The notes below the pieces were generated by a model that was not told where the DNA came from, ran no database searches, and was given only the letters and a program-made list of their open reading frames with translations. Shown one piece after another: positions 17,826-27,489 of a stretch of 54,572 nucleotides of DNA. The stretch comes from Bacteroidaceae bacterium. Its GTDB lineage: Bacteria; Bacteroidota; Bacteroidia; Bacteroidales; Bacteroidaceae. The position numbers and the translations under genes are program-made. Where the stretch lies: assembly GCA_017379075.1 (NCBI GenBank), contig JAFNXL010000037.1, positions 1 to 54,572 of the forward strand, given 5' to 3'. Positions within the stretch are counted from its first letter, which is position 1. Every line of letters starts with the position of its first letter.

Positions 17826-18602
17826 ATGAGCACCGTCATCTACCCTTCGCCCGTATTCGGTCCTGTCCAGAGCAGGCGGCTCGGCGTTTCCCTTGGCATC
17901 AACCTGCTTCCAGCAGACGGAAAAGTCTGCAGTTTCGACTGCATCTACTGCGAATGCGGCCTCAATGCGGAACGCCGTCCCAAGCGCCCCCTCCCCACCA
18001 TTGAAGAGCTGGAAACGGCGCTGGAGGAAACGCTGGAAAAGATGAAGGCAGAAGGCAGGATGCCCGATGTGCTCACCTTTGCCGGAAATGGCGAACCCAC
18101 CATGCACCCGCGCTTCCCCGAAGCTGTGGACTGCGCAATCCGTCTCAGAGACCGTTTCTGTCCCAAGGCCAAAATCAGCGTGTTGAGCAATTCCACACGC
18201 ATCCACAAGCCAGAGGTCAGAGAGGCGCTGATGAGGGTGGACAACAACATTCTGAAGCTCGACACCGTGAACCCGGAATACATCCTCCGCACAGACCGTC
18301 CGCAGGGAAACTATGATGTGGAAAAGGTCATTGAGGACATGTGCCTGTTCCGCGGACACATTATCGTGCAGACCCTCTTCATGCAGGGAGAGAGTGGGGG
18401 AGAGAACTATGACAACACCTCGGCCCAGTATGTAGAACCCTGGCTGCGGGCATTGCAGCGCATACAGCCCCGCCAAGTGATGATTTACACCATAGACCGC
18501 GAAACACCGGTGCAGGGTCTTCAGAAAGCCACCCACGAACAGCTGGACGGCATCGCCGCCCAAGTCCGCGCCCTAGGCTTTGATGTTAGTGTGAGTTACT
18601 GA
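17826..18602 (+). CDS. Radical SAM protein
   Basis: 258 residues from the ATG at 17826 (MSTVIYPSPVFGPVQSRRLG). The [4Fe-4S] motif CxxxCxxC is C35, C39, C42 in VCSFDCIYC. FAGNGEPTMHP is the GGE-like SAM-contacting motif, and LDTVNPEY and IVQTLFMQG follow in the barrel. The family (COG0731-like) includes enzymes related to wybutosine synthesis, but bacterial members are mostly uncharacterised; the reaction cannot be assigned. It is convergent with the phosphoesterase gene, 34 bp away. Confidence 0.85.
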   Translation: MSTVIYPSPVFGPVQSRRLGVSLGINLLPADGKVCSFDCIYCECGLNAERRPKRPLPTIEELETALEETLEKMKAEGRMPDVLTFAGNGEPTMHPRFPEAVDCAIRLRDRFCPKAKISVLSNSTRIHKPEVREALMRVDNNILKLDTVNPEYILRTDRPQGNYDVEKVIEDMCLFRGHIIVQTLFMQGESGGENYDNTSAQYVEPWLRALQRIQPRQVMIYTIDRETPVQGLQKATHEQLDGIAAQVRALGFDVSVSY

Positions 18603-18636
18603 TAAGGGCGGTTCTGTTTCATTTTAGATTCACCCC

Positions 18637-19626
18637 TTAGCAGAACTGCACCACTTGCGCCTGTCCAGTGTATCCCGCCGCCACAGTGTATTGGACACAG
18701 GTGGGGGAGAACTGTTCCTGGAAATAGTAATGGCAATGACCGGCCAGAATGCCTTTGAGCAGAGGCTGCTCCTTGAGCCATGCCACAAAATCGAGAGTAG
18801 CCTTGGTGGCGCGTTGCTGTACGCCTCGGTTGCGCCATTGTTCCGTTCCCTTGAAATTGGGGTCGTACTTGCTGGTTATCTCCAACGGCACGCCGGCCAG
18901 ATAGGCACACAGGCCTTTGGTCTGCTTCAACCCCAACTCGCATTGCTGGGGAGCGTAGAACGGCACATGAACCATCAATACGATGGGCAGTCCTTTCTTG
19001 ACCTGTTCCATGACAAACTGGTGCTGCAGCTCCGTTACCTGATAGTAGCCGTTATCCAGGGATACGAGGTTGAGTCCGTTTATCACACGAGAGGCGCAGT
19101 TGAGGTCGTTGGGGTAGGCGGCCTGCACTTTGTCAAAAGATGCGGCGCGATAGGCGGTGTCTTCAAGCGCCTCGCCCACATATTGGGAATATTCGTGGTT
19201 TCCGGCTGCCACAAACCAATCTGCCTGTTGGAAATGAGCTGCCACCATGTCCAGGTTGGCTTCTGAGACGAAATCTATGAGGTCGCCAGTGTGTAGGATG
19301 GGCATTTCGTGGCGGTTGGCAAAGGTTATAGCTTCGTTGAGATAGTGTTCGGCGCGAAGGAAGATGCGCTGTCTTCCGGCCGCCAGTTTCCATTTGCGCT
19401 CATCATCGCGCGTATCGGCAAAGGTGAGGTGGGAGTCGGATAAGTGCAACGCCGAGAAGGGTTTTTCTATGCCTGTGGCTATTCGGACGCTGCGCAGGCT
19501 GAGTTTTTTCATTTCGCTCACCTTGCGCGCAATCTGGGGTTTCTGTGTCTGGGCAACGCTTCCCAACGGCATCTGGGCGGCAACGGCGGCTCCGATGGAT
19601 GCCTTGATGAAATTCCTTCTGTCCAT
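18637..19626 (-). CDS. Exported calcineurin-like metallophosphoesterase
   Basis: 329 residues with an N-terminus MDRRNFIKASIGAAVAAQM that looks like a Tat-type signal (RRNFIK). Metallophosphoesterase blocks appear in order: LHLSDSHLTF (D-x-H), HTGDLIDFV (GDxxD), VAAGNHEYS (GNHE), MVHVPFY and ILAGHCHYYF (GHxH). Two metal ions are expected. It is likely periplasmic. The substrate is not evident. It follows GH127 by 28 bp on the same strand, suggesting one operon. Confidence 0.85.
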   Translation of the reverse strand: MDRRNFIKASIGAAVAAQMPLGSVAQTQKPQIARKVSEMKKLSLRSVRIATGIEKPFSALHLSDSHLTFADTRDDERKWKLAAGRQRIFLRAEHYLNEAITFANRHEMPILHTGDLIDFVSEANLDMVAAHFQQADWFVAAGNHEYSQYVGEALEDTAYRAASFDKVQAAYPNDLNCASRVINGLNLVSLDNGYYQVTELQHQFVMEQVKKGLPIVLMVHVPFYAPQQCELGLKQTKGLCAYLAGVPLEITSKYDPNFKGTEQWRNRGVQQRATKATLDFVAWLKEQPLLKGILAGHCHYYFQEQFSPTCVQYTVAAGYTGQAQVVQFC

Positions 19627-19654
19627 ATCTATATATCGAATTTTACTCTGGTTA

Positions 19655-21550
19655 TTATTCCTTGTAATCCAACCACACTTTCATCTTTCCGGCCTCTCTG
19701 TTGTCCCATGCATAATAGGGGATGAGCTGCAACGAGCCGTGTTGTCCCTTGGCCGTAACGGACATTACTCCGCCCAGCAGTTCCTTGTTGAACTTTACAG
19801 TATACTTTGTGTCCTTGCAGAGCAGAGCGGAATCATAGGTCTGTTTATTATCTGTTTCTTCCATACAATAAACCAAGGGGCCGCGCTGAACGGCACGCTT
19901 GCCTACATTCTGTTTCACACGCGAATCGGCTGCCACCTGCTCCACTGGCATTTCCATTTCCAAAACCACTGTGGTCTGTCTCTTTCCGTTTGGTTCCACC
20001 ACTGCGTACCCCTTGTCCAGAATGGGTTGTACCTTTTTTCCGTCTACCTTTAGAGTATACTGCCTGCACCAGCCCGGAATGCGCATCTTGAGCTTTTGGC
20101 TTATGGGCTGCCCGGCTTCCACAAGAATCTGTACCTTTCCCTTCCAGGGGTATTCTGTAGTTTGGCTCACCTTGATGCCGTTGCCATTGAGGCTTATGTC
20201 TGCCTCGTTGCCAAGATAAAGGTTTATGTAGAGGGCATCGGGTGAGGTGCCGTAAATATAATTTCCTATTGAGGGCAGGAAGCGCGAAATCTGACTGGGG
20301 CAACAGGCGCATCCGTACCATTCCTGGCGATGGTGTTTGCCGTCAGACTCCAATGGATTGACATAGAAAAACTTGTCGCCCTGCAGAGAGATTCCCGCCA
20401 AAGCCCCGTTATAGAGCGAGCGTTCCATTACATCGGCATACTTGGCATCGCCCGTGAGCTGGTTCATGCGCTGGTTCCAAAACACCATGCCCACCGATGC
20501 ACACGTTTCACAATACGCCTCTTTGTTGGGCAAGTCGAAGTCGGCTGTAAAGCCCTCGTTCTGTCTGGAAGAACCTATTCCGCCCGTTACATACATCTTG
20601 GCTCCCACCACATTGTCCCACAAGCGGTGCAAGGCGCTCACATAGGCGGTATCATGCTTGAGGGCAGCCACATCGGCCATACCTGTAAACAAATACATGG
20701 CACGCACGGCATGTCCGTTGATGACGGAAAGGTTGCGCACCGGCATCTCATCCTGGTAATAGGAGGGGTTCCACTGTCCGTGCACATAGGCTCCGCCAGC
20801 AGGTCTGCCCATCAGCGGTTTGCCGGTGGAACCATATCCGTGTCCGCGCTGTTCCAGAAGATGGTGGGCAAAGTTGAGAAAACGCTTCTCTCCGGTGGCA
20901 AGGGAAAGTTTCACCAGAGCCAGTTCTATTTCCTCGTGTCCGGGAACCCAATGTCCCTTGCCCACATCAAATAGCGACATGCAATGTTCGGCCATCCTTA
21001 TGCCCACATCCATAAGCTTGCGTTTGCCAGTGGCCTGGTAATAGGCCACACCCGCCTCTATCATGTGTCCGGCACAGTACATCTCGTGCTTGTCCATGTC
21101 GGTCCAGCGGTTCTGCAACCCGGTAAGGGTATAAAAGGTATTGATATATCCGTCGGGCTGCTGGCAGGCTGCTATCTTGTCAATCCACTCGTCCAATTTG
21201 GCTTCCAACTTGGCATCGCGTGCATTGGCCAGCGCATAGGCCATGCCTTCCATTGCCTTGTAGACATCAGAATCGTCAAAGAAAATGCCGCTGTGCTCGC
21301 CTCTTCCCTTGGCGGCCCGCTCAAAGTTCTGTATGCGGCCCGTCTTGTTTTCTATCTGGTCTATGCACACCGGCAACGTTGCCGAAAGATGTTTCTCCAG
21401 CCGAGGAGACCAAAAATTGTCCTTTATGGAAATATGCGAGAAATCCACCTGATTGACTTTCTTCAGGGTAAGTGATTCATTTTGGGAAAACAAAGGCACA
21501 CTTGCGAAAGAGAAAGCAATGCCAACCCAAACAACCCATTTGTTTTTCAT
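19655..21550 (-). CDS. Secreted GH127 beta-L-arabinofuranosidase-like enzyme
   Basis: 631 residues, signal peptide about 1-22. DUF1680/GH127 features: HSGIFFDDSDVYKAMEGM, GYINTFYTL, EAYCETCASVGMVFWNQRM and EWYGCACCPSQISRFLPS. The Glu and Cys residues in those last two segments correspond to the Zn2+-cysteine site, with the Cys nucleophile typical for the family. C-terminal beta domains follow from about 450. Family members remove beta-L-arabinofuranose from plant glycoproteins or pectin. A TATCTTTG box on the minus strand (21597-21604) is a candidate -7 element; the intergenic region is shared with divergent pflB. Confidence 0.87.
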   Translation of the reverse strand: MKNKWVVWVGIAFSFASVPLFSQNESLTLKKVNQVDFSHISIKDNFWSPRLEKHLSATLPVCIDQIENKTGRIQNFERAAKGRGEHSGIFFDDSDVYKAMEGMAYALANARDAKLEAKLDEWIDKIAACQQPDGYINTFYTLTGLQNRWTDMDKHEMYCAGHMIEAGVAYYQATGKRKLMDVGIRMAEHCMSLFDVGKGHWVPGHEEIELALVKLSLATGEKRFLNFAHHLLEQRGHGYGSTGKPLMGRPAGGAYVHGQWNPSYYQDEMPVRNLSVINGHAVRAMYLFTGMADVAALKHDTAYVSALHRLWDNVVGAKMYVTGGIGSSRQNEGFTADFDLPNKEAYCETCASVGMVFWNQRMNQLTGDAKYADVMERSLYNGALAGISLQGDKFFYVNPLESDGKHHRQEWYGCACCPSQISRFLPSIGNYIYGTSPDALYINLYLGNEADISLNGNGIKVSQTTEYPWKGKVQILVEAGQPISQKLKMRIPGWCRQYTLKVDGKKVQPILDKGYAVVEPNGKRQTTVVLEMEMPVEQVAADSRVKQNVGKRAVQRGPLVYCMEETDNKQTYDSALLCKDTKYTVKFNKELLGGVMSVTAKGQHGSLQLIPYYAWDNREAGKMKVWLDYKE

Positions 21551-21718
21551 GAACGTAAAATTTTATAATTGTTCTAATTTTTACTGATTTTCGCCACAAA
21601 GATAAGCTTTTTTTGAATCCGTTTTCACAACAAATTCCCATTTTTATGGCTTTTCTTACAATGCTTTATTAAAAAAATTAGTTTCATAAGTTAAAATTGT
21701 ATTAATTACAAATTAATA

Positions 21719-21750
21719 TTTGGCTATTCGGAAAAAAAACCGTAAATTTG
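21719..21750 (+). promoter_or_regulatory. pflB promoter (Bacteroidetes -33/-7)
   Basis: TTTG at 21719-21722 and TAAATTTG at 21743-21750, separated by 20 bp, fit the Bacteroides consensus (TTTG, 19-21 bp, TAnnTTTG) closely. The start codon is 51 bp further on. This is the best-matching promoter in the window and fits high expression of pflB. Confidence 0.7.
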
Positions 21751-21801
21751 CATCGGAATTCAGAAACAAAAGTTATTATACAATTTTAAATATTACCCAC
21801 T

Positions 21802-24042
21802 ATGGTTTTACAGAATTTGCAAAACGATTTCAAGGGTTCCAATTGGAAACACGAAATCGATGTACGTGACTTTATTCAGGCCAACTATGAGCCTTATGAC
21901 GGAGACGAAAGCTTCCTGACTGCTCCCTCGGCCCGTACCACCATGCTTTGGGACAAGCTCTCTGAGATGTTCAAGGTTGAGCGCGAAAAGGGAGTTTACG
22001 ACGCAGAAACCAAGCTGCCCCAGACTTTGGACACCTATGGTGCCGGATATATTGACAAGGACAACGAGGTTATTGTAGGTTTGCAGACCGACGCGCCCCT
22101 GAAGCGCGGTATCTTCCCCCGTGGCGGTATCCGCATGGTGGAGAGCGCCCTGAAGGCTTACGGTTACGAACTGGACCCCGCTACAAAGGATATTTACACC
22201 AAGTATTGCAAGACCCACAACGAAGGTGTGTTCAGCGCATACAACGATGACATCAAGGCTGCCCGCCACGCACACATCATCACCGGTCTGCCCGACGCTT
22301 ATGGCCGTGGCCGTATCATCGGCGACTATCGTCGTGTTGCCCTCTACGGAACCGCCAACCTGATTGAGGAGAAGAAGCGCTTCCACAAGCGTATTGACAT
22401 CCAGGAATTCACCGAGGAGATTGTTCGCTGCCGCGAGGAAATCACCGACCAGATCAAGGCGCTGAAGCAGTTTGAGCGTATGTGCGCTTCTTACGGCTTT
22501 GACGTGAGCAAGCCCGCCACCAACGCCCGCGAGGCAGTTCAGTGGACCTACTTCGGCTATCTGGGTGCTGTGAAGGACCAGGACGGTGCCGCCATGTCTC
22601 TGGGCCGTGTTTGTGCCTTCCTTGACATCTATATCCAGCGTGACCTTAAGCGCGGTATCCTCACCGAGGAAGAGGCTCAGGAACTGATTGACCAGATGAT
22701 CATGAAGCTGCGTATCGTTCGCTTCCTGCGTACTCCCGAATACAACGACCTCTTCAGCGGTGACCCCATTTGGGCAACAACCGTTGTAGGCGGTATGGGT
22801 GTGGACGGACGTTCAATGGTTACCAAGACCGCTTTCCGTATCCTGCACACCCTGTACAACATGGGTCCCTCTCCCGAACCCAACATCACCATCCTCTGGA
22901 GCCCCCGTCTGCCCCAGAACTGGAAGAACTACTGTGCCAAGGTAAGTATCGACACCAGCGCCCTGCAGTATGAGAACGATGACCTGATGCGTGCAGAATT
23001 GGGCGACGACTACGGAATCGCTTGCTGCGTAAGCCCCATGAAGATTGGTAAGCAGATGCAGTTCTTCGGTGCCCGCGCCAACCTGGCCAAGTGTATGCTG
23101 TATGCCATCAATGGCGGTCGCGACGAAATGACCGGCGAGCAGGTGGCTCCCATGTACTCTCCCATCGAGGGCGACTATCTCACCTACGAAGAGTTCATGC
23201 CCCGCTTTGAGCAGATGATGCGCTGGTTGGCCAAGACCTATGTGAACGCGCTGAAGATCATCCACTACATGCACGACAAGTATGACTACGAAGCATTTGA
23301 AATGGCTCTGCACGACGGCGACGTACAGCGCACCCGCGCAACCGGTATTGCCGGTCTGTCTATCGTAACAGACTCTATCGCAGCCATGAAGAACTGCAAG
23401 ATCCGTATCATTCGCGACGAAACCGGTCTGGCCGTAGACTACAAGATTGAAGAAGGCGAATACATCCCCTTCGGAAACGACTGCGACGAAACCGATGCAA
23501 TTGCAGTGGAACTGACCGAGAAGTTCATGGAATACCTGCGTCAGCACCGTACTTACCGCGACGCCATCCCCACCCAGAGCTTGCTCACCATCACCTCTAA
23601 CGTGGTTTACGGACGTGCCACCGGTGCTACTCCCGACGGACGTGCCAAGGGTGTTCCCTTCGCTCCCGGTGCCAACCCCATGAACGCCCGCGACATCAAG
23701 GGTGCGGTTGCAGCCTTGGCTTCTGTGGCCAAGCTTCCCTTCCAGCACTCTCGCGACGGTATCTCTTACACCTTCGCCGTTACTCCCGCTGCGTTGGGTA
23801 AGGACAAGGATGCTCAGAAGGTTAACCTGACCAACCTGATGGACGGTTACTTCACTCCCAACGGTGGACAGCACCTCAACGTGAACGTCTTCGACCGCCA
23901 GTTGCTGCTCGACGCCATGGAACATCCCGAGAAGTATCCCCAGCTCACCATCCGTGTCAGCGGTTACGCTGTAAACTTCGTGAAACTGACCCGCGAACAG
24001 CAGCTCGACGTACTCTCTCGTACCATTAACAACTGCATGTAA
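21802..24042 (+). CDS. pflB: Formate C-acetyltransferase (pyruvate formate-lyase)
   Basis: 746-residue glycyl-radical enzyme converting pyruvate and CoA to acetyl-CoA and formate in anaerobic energy metabolism. The adjacent catalytic cysteines are C408-C409 in GIACCVSPM. The radical glycine is G721 in RVSGYAVNF. Length is close to the usual 740-760. Codon use is strongly biased (many GGT, CGT, AAC, AAG), typical of a highly expressed gene. Its activase pflA follows 84 bp later, with a hairpin between. The ATG at 21802 follows a -33/-7 promoter by 51 bp. Confidence 0.96.
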   Translation: MVLQNLQNDFKGSNWKHEIDVRDFIQANYEPYDGDESFLTAPSARTTMLWDKLSEMFKVEREKGVYDAETKLPQTLDTYGAGYIDKDNEVIVGLQTDAPLKRGIFPRGGIRMVESALKAYGYELDPATKDIYTKYCKTHNEGVFSAYNDDIKAARHAHIITGLPDAYGRGRIIGDYRRVALYGTANLIEEKKRFHKRIDIQEFTEEIVRCREEITDQIKALKQFERMCASYGFDVSKPATNAREAVQWTYFGYLGAVKDQDGAAMSLGRVCAFLDIYIQRDLKRGILTEEEAQELIDQMIMKLRIVRFLRTPEYNDLFSGDPIWATTVVGGMGVDGRSMVTKTAFRILHTLYNMGPSPEPNITILWSPRLPQNWKNYCAKVSIDTSALQYENDDLMRAELGDDYGIACCVSPMKIGKQMQFFGARANLAKCMLYAINGGRDEMTGEQVAPMYSPIEGDYLTYEEFMPRFEQMMRWLAKTYVNALKIIHYMHDKYDYEAFEMALHDGDVQRTRATGIAGLSIVTDSIAAMKNCKIRIIRDETGLAVDYKIEEGEYIPFGNDCDETDAIAVELTEKFMEYLRQHRTYRDAIPTQSLLTITSNVVYGRATGATPDGRAKGVPFAPGANPMNARDIKGAVAALASVAKLPFQHSRDGISYTFAVTPAALGKDKDAQKVNLTNLMDGYFTPNGGQHLNVNVFDRQLLLDAMEHPEKYPQLTIRVSGYAVNFVKLTREQQLDVLSRTINNCM

Positions 24043-24069
24043 TCTGCATTTTGCAGAAGAGATAAACCG

Positions 24070-24110
24070 TTCCCCTGCCGTTCCTACCTGGACAGGCAGG
24101 GGAATATTTT
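24070..24110 (+). terminator. Hairpin terminator/attenuator between pflB and pflA
   Basis: Arms TTCCCCTGCC (24070-24079) and GGCAGGGGAA (24095-24104) are perfect complements with a 15-base loop, followed by TATTTTTT. It resembles a rho-independent terminator 27 bp after pflB. It probably lowers pflA expression relative to pflB while still allowing read-through. Confidence 0.75.
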
Positions 24111-24126
24111 TTCCACAGACAAGACA

Positions 24127-24852
24127 ATGACAAAAGGTAGAATACACTCCATAGAATCATTCGGCACGGTGGACGGCCCCGGCATCCGCTTCGTGGCCTT
24201 CATGCAGGGATGTCCTCTGCGCTGCCAATACTGCCACAACCCCGACACTTGGGATCCCAACGGCAATTGCCAGTATGAACTCACTCCAGAAGAACTGGTA
24301 CAGCAGGCTCTTCGCTACAGCAGCTATATTGCCAGCGGAGGCGTCACCCTTTCTGGAGGTGAGCCACTCATGCAGGCCCAGTTTGTGAAGGAATACTTCC
24401 AACTTTGCCAGCAGGAAGGGCTGCACACCGCACTGGATACCAGCGGTGCCTATTGCAGCGGACGCGCCCTGGAAGCACTGGATTACACCAATCTGGTACT
24501 GCTGGACATCAAGACACTGAACCCCCAGCTCTATCCCACACTCACCGCCGGCAAACTGGAAAACAACCTTCGCATGCTCGATGTCCTTCAGGAACGCGGC
24601 ATTGACACTTGGCTGCGACACGTTGTGGTGCCCGGACTGACAGATGACGACGAATGGCTGAACAAAGTGGGAGAACTTGCCGCTCGCTTCAGTGTGGTCA
24701 AGAAGATTGAAATCCTTCCCTATCATACCCTGGGCAAGTTCAAGTACGAAAAGATGAACCTTGTCTATCCGTTGGAAGGCGTTGAACCTCTTTCACGCGA
24801 GAGGGCACAGGAAATACGCGAACGACTATCGGCTTACAAACCTTGCAGCTGA
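24127..24852 (+). CDS. pflA: Pyruvate formate-lyase activating enzyme
   Basis: 241-residue radical SAM activase that puts the glycyl radical on PflB. The cluster motif is C29, C33, C36 in GCPLRCQYCHNPDTW. SGGVTLSGGEPLMQ and LDTSGAYC are the following SAM- and cluster-binding segments, and LRHVVVPGLTDD is typical of PflA. Length matches the family (about 245). It lies behind pflB with an attenuator-like hairpin between. Its stop overlaps the ATG of tag (TGATG). Confidence 0.95.
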   Translation: MTKGRIHSIESFGTVDGPGIRFVAFMQGCPLRCQYCHNPDTWDPNGNCQYELTPEELVQQALRYSSYIASGGVTLSGGEPLMQAQFVKEYFQLCQQEGLHTALDTSGAYCSGRALEALDYTNLVLLDIKTLNPQLYPTLTAGKLENNLRMLDVLQERGIDTWLRHVVVPGLTDDDEWLNKVGELAARFSVVKKIEILPYHTLGKFKYEKMNLVYPLEGVEPLSRERAQEIRERLSAYKPCS

Positions 24853-25433
24853 TGCCGATGGAAAAGTGTGAATGGTGCCATGACGGCGGACTTTTGGAAA
24901 AGTATCACGACACAGAGTGGGGCATTCCCTGCCACAACGACAGGATGCTCTTTGAATATCTGATGCTCGAAGCCATGTCCGCCGGACTCAGTTGGATGCT
25001 GATGCTGCGCAAGCGCGAGATTTTCCGTGCCTGCTTTGCTGGTTTCGACTACGAAAAGGTTGCCCTCTTCACCGCAGAGGACGTGGACAAGGCAATGGCA
25101 TATCCCGGTATGATAAAATCGCGAAGAAAGATAGAAGCCATCATTGGCAATGCTCGTTGCTTCATCCAGATAAGACAGGAATTCGGCAGTTTCGACGCCT
25201 ACCTGTGGCAATACACCGACGGCCATACCCTCATCTATCAACAACATCTCAACGGCGAATGGATTACCAGGAACCAACTCTCCGACGCCATTGCCGCCGA
25301 CCTTAAGAAACGCGGATTCAAGTTTCTTGGCTCCACACTGCTCTATTCCTATCTGCAAGCCGTAGGTCTGATAAACGACCACGCCACCACTTGTCCCATG
25401 TTTAAGAAAATAGGCGGAAAAATTTTTACATAA
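24852..25433 (+). CDS. tag: DNA-3-methyladenine glycosylase I
   Basis: 193 residues from the ATG at 24852, which overlaps the pflA stop by one base; the in-frame codon at 24843 is TTG, and a second ATG is at 24858. It removes 3-methyladenine from alkylated DNA. Tag features: KCEWCHDGGLLEKYHDTEWG at the start, SAGLSWMLMLRKRE, and a C-terminal HATTCPMF. The N-terminal Cys/His and the C-terminal His/Cys correspond to the family's Zn site. Coupled translation with pflA is odd functionally and may be chance. Confidence 0.92.
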   Translation: MPMEKCEWCHDGGLLEKYHDTEWGIPCHNDRMLFEYLMLEAMSAGLSWMLMLRKREIFRACFAGFDYEKVALFTAEDVDKAMAYPGMIKSRRKIEAIIGNARCFIQIRQEFGSFDAYLWQYTDGHTLIYQQHLNGEWITRNQLSDAIAADLKKRGFKFLGSTLLYSYLQAVGLINDHATTCPMFKKIGGKIFT

Positions 25434-25450
25434 AAATCGGGTAAAAATAA

Positions 25451-25526
25451 CACTTAAGTGTTTCTTCAGTAACAGTTAAGTGTTTTTCAAAAAAGACTTA
25501 AGTGTTTCCGGAGTTTCACTTAAGTC
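25451..25526 (+). repeat. 22-bp-period palindromic array, family D (ACTTAAGT)
   Basis: ACTTAAGT starts at 25452, 25496 and 25518 and a variant AGTTAAGT at 25474: exactly 22 bp apart. The word is a perfect palindrome, in several copies extended to CACTTAAGTG. The spacers are T-rich with runs of T or A. It begins 17 bp after the tag stop and ends in TTTTTTT. No second copy is in the window. The rest of the 322-bp gap 25434-25755 shows only short direct repeats (gagttatgagctgcgagtag type). Confidence 0.88.
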
Positions 25527-25755
25527 TTTTTTTCGTGTGTTTTCAGGAGTTATTTCATTTGTTTATATCCACCTGATTATAAGAATGTTGAAATTTTTCA
25601 TATATTCCTTCCTCACCCCAAAATCCCCTTTTCTTGTTTTTTGACAAATATGGGGAATGGGACGCGGAAGAAACAAATGCGACAAATTTTTGAGTAGTGA
25701 GTTATGAGCTGCGAGTAGTGAGTTTTTGGGGATGCGAGTTGTTGGTTCGCGTCTT

Positions 25756-27045
25756 TTACTTCATATTTCCATAGGCTCTGATGCCATAAACGGTGATGAT
25801 GAGAAAACAGATAAACGGTAGCACAAAGGAGACGTTTACGGCAGGGTGAGCCGCAACGGTACCCTGGTCTATGATGAGTCCCTGCAAGGGAGGCATTACG
25901 GCTCCGCCCACAATGGCCATTACAAGGAAGGCGGCACCGAGAGATGTGTCACGGCTTTCCACATTTTCCAAGGCTATACCGTAGATGGTGGGGAACATGA
26001 GCGACATGAAAGCAGAGATGCCGACCAGACAATACAATCCCGCTTGGCCCACAATACATATTGTACCCAACGTGCAAACCATGGCTCCCATTCCGAAGAT
26101 TGTGAGCAGGAGACGGGAATTGACATACTTCATCAGGAAGGTGCTGATGAAACGGCTGCAAAGGAACATGGACATGGCCACAATGTTGTAGTTCTGTGCC
26201 GTGGCCTTGTCAATGCCAAGGTTGTCGGCATAATGGATGATAAAAGTCCAAACCATAATCTGTGCCGCCACATAGAACATTTGTGCCACCACTCCCTCAC
26301 GATAGACCACATTCTTGCTCAGACGCTGTAGCGTGTTCTTGGCAGAATCCTGTCGCTCATCGTTGGTGGAAACTAAGGGCATCTTCTTCAGCGCTATGAC
26401 AATGAAAATCAGCAACACCACAATGCCCAACATCACATAGGGATCGCGTATGACGGCAAGGTCGTGAAGTCGGATTTCCGCCTTCTCAGCCTCGCTTAGC
26501 GTGTGAAAAATGATTTCACCGGCTTCGTTTCTCTTGTCCGACCATAGCTGGGGCAGCATGATAAGTGAGGCCACCGCCATGCCAGAGAGAGAACCCATTG
26601 GATTGAAGGACTGAGCCAGATTGAGCCTTCGTGTGGAAGTTTCCTTTGAACCCAGCGAAAGAATGAAGGGATTTGCCGTGGTTTCAAGAAAAGCCAGTCC
26701 GAAGGTGAGTATGTACAACGACAGGCAGAAGAAAATGAAATTCTGATACGAGGCCGCCGGAATGAAAAGGAATGCGCCAAGGGCATACAACCCAAGCCCA
26801 AGCAAGATGGCACTCTTGTAATTGAAACGCCTGATGAACAGGGCGGCTGGAATTGCCATAGTGGCATATCCGCCATAGAAGGCAAACTGGATCCACGATG
26901 CCTTGAAGGCCGAAAGTTCCATCACCGTTTGAAATGCCGCCACCATGGGATTGGTGATGTCATTGGCAAAACCCCACAGCGCGAACAGCAGGGTGATGAG
27001 CATGAACGTAACGAGATACTTTTTCTCTATAAGTTTGTTTTGCAT
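25756..27045 (-). CDS. fucP: MFS sugar:H+ symporter, FucP family
   Basis: 429-residue inner-membrane permease with 12 predicted membrane helices. N-terminal WGFANDITNPMVAAF is the FucP signature (the acidic/Asn pair in helix 1). FLETTANPFILSLGSKE and LNLAQSFNPMGSLSG are also typical of fucose/glucose/galactose permeases of this family. It would import L-fucose or a related sugar. It is the last gene of a minus-strand set GH16-mutarotase-permease. The symbol is by family; the substrate is not proven. Confidence 0.8.
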   Translation of the reverse strand: MQNKLIEKKYLVTFMLITLLFALWGFANDITNPMVAAFQTVMELSAFKASWIQFAFYGGYATMAIPAALFIRRFNYKSAILLGLGLYALGAFLFIPAASYQNFIFFCLSLYILTFGLAFLETTANPFILSLGSKETSTRRLNLAQSFNPMGSLSGMAVASLIMLPQLWSDKRNEAGEIIFHTLSEAEKAEIRLHDLAVIRDPYVMLGIVVLLIFIVIALKKMPLVSTNDERQDSAKNTLQRLSKNVVYREGVVAQMFYVAAQIMVWTFIIHYADNLGIDKATAQNYNIVAMSMFLCSRFISTFLMKYVNSRLLLTIFGMGAMVCTLGTICIVGQAGLYCLVGISAFMSLMFPTIYGIALENVESRDTSLGAAFLVMAIVGGAVMPPLQGLIIDQGTVAAHPAVNVSFVLPFICFLIITVYGIRAYGNMK

Positions 27046-27073
27046 AATATAATTTATCTTTTTAGAACATCCC

Positions 27074-27460
27074 TTAATACAAATGGAACATGCGTTCCAT
27101 CAGTTGCCATTTCTCTGCCGAAGACATTCCGGCTTTTACCAGTTGGAATTCGGCCATATAATCTTCCCACTCCGCCTGCATGGGCAGGGTAGAAAGACGC
27201 GCCATTGCTGTGTTCCAATCAAAATCCAGTGGTGTCTCCACAATCATGAAAAGACGGGTACCCAAAATGTAAATTTCCATTTCCAATATACCCACTTCCC
27301 TGATGCCTTCCAACACCTTTGGCCAGGCATGTTCCTTGCTGTGCCGGCGACGGTATTCGGCAATCAGTTCAGGATTGTCTCTCAAGTCCAGCGTCTGGCA
27401 ATAGCGCTTCACCGGACCATTATATTGCTGTACGGGATAACCGTTCTGTGGATTTTCCAT
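27074..27460 (-). CDS. L-rhamnose mutarotase family protein (DUF718)
   Basis: 128 residues, cytoplasmic. RYCQTLDLRDNPELIAEYRR followed by HSKEHAWPKVLEGIREVGI is the RhaM family core, with the catalytic-type His in KEHAWP; MEIYILGTRLFMIVET is the second beta segment. The family interconverts alpha and beta anomers of 6-deoxy sugars. Members sit next to FucP-type permeases in Bacteroidales, as here (28 bp upstream of fucP). Rhamnose versus fucose cannot be decided. It follows GH16 by 29 bp. Confidence 0.82.
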   Translation of the reverse strand: MENPQNGYPVQQYNGPVKRYCQTLDLRDNPELIAEYRRRHSKEHAWPKVLEGIREVGILEMEIYILGTRLFMIVETPLDFDWNTAMARLSTLPMQAEWEDYMAEFQLVKAGMSSAEKWQLMERMFHLY

Positions 27461-27489
27461 TTATATATATATTATAATGTATAGAGTAA

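Noticed and set aside
25451-25526. CRISPR-like array (also considered for the other 22-bp arrays)
   Set aside because: Words are 5-10 bp and spacers 8-14 bp, far below CRISPR sizes, and no cas gene is present in the window.
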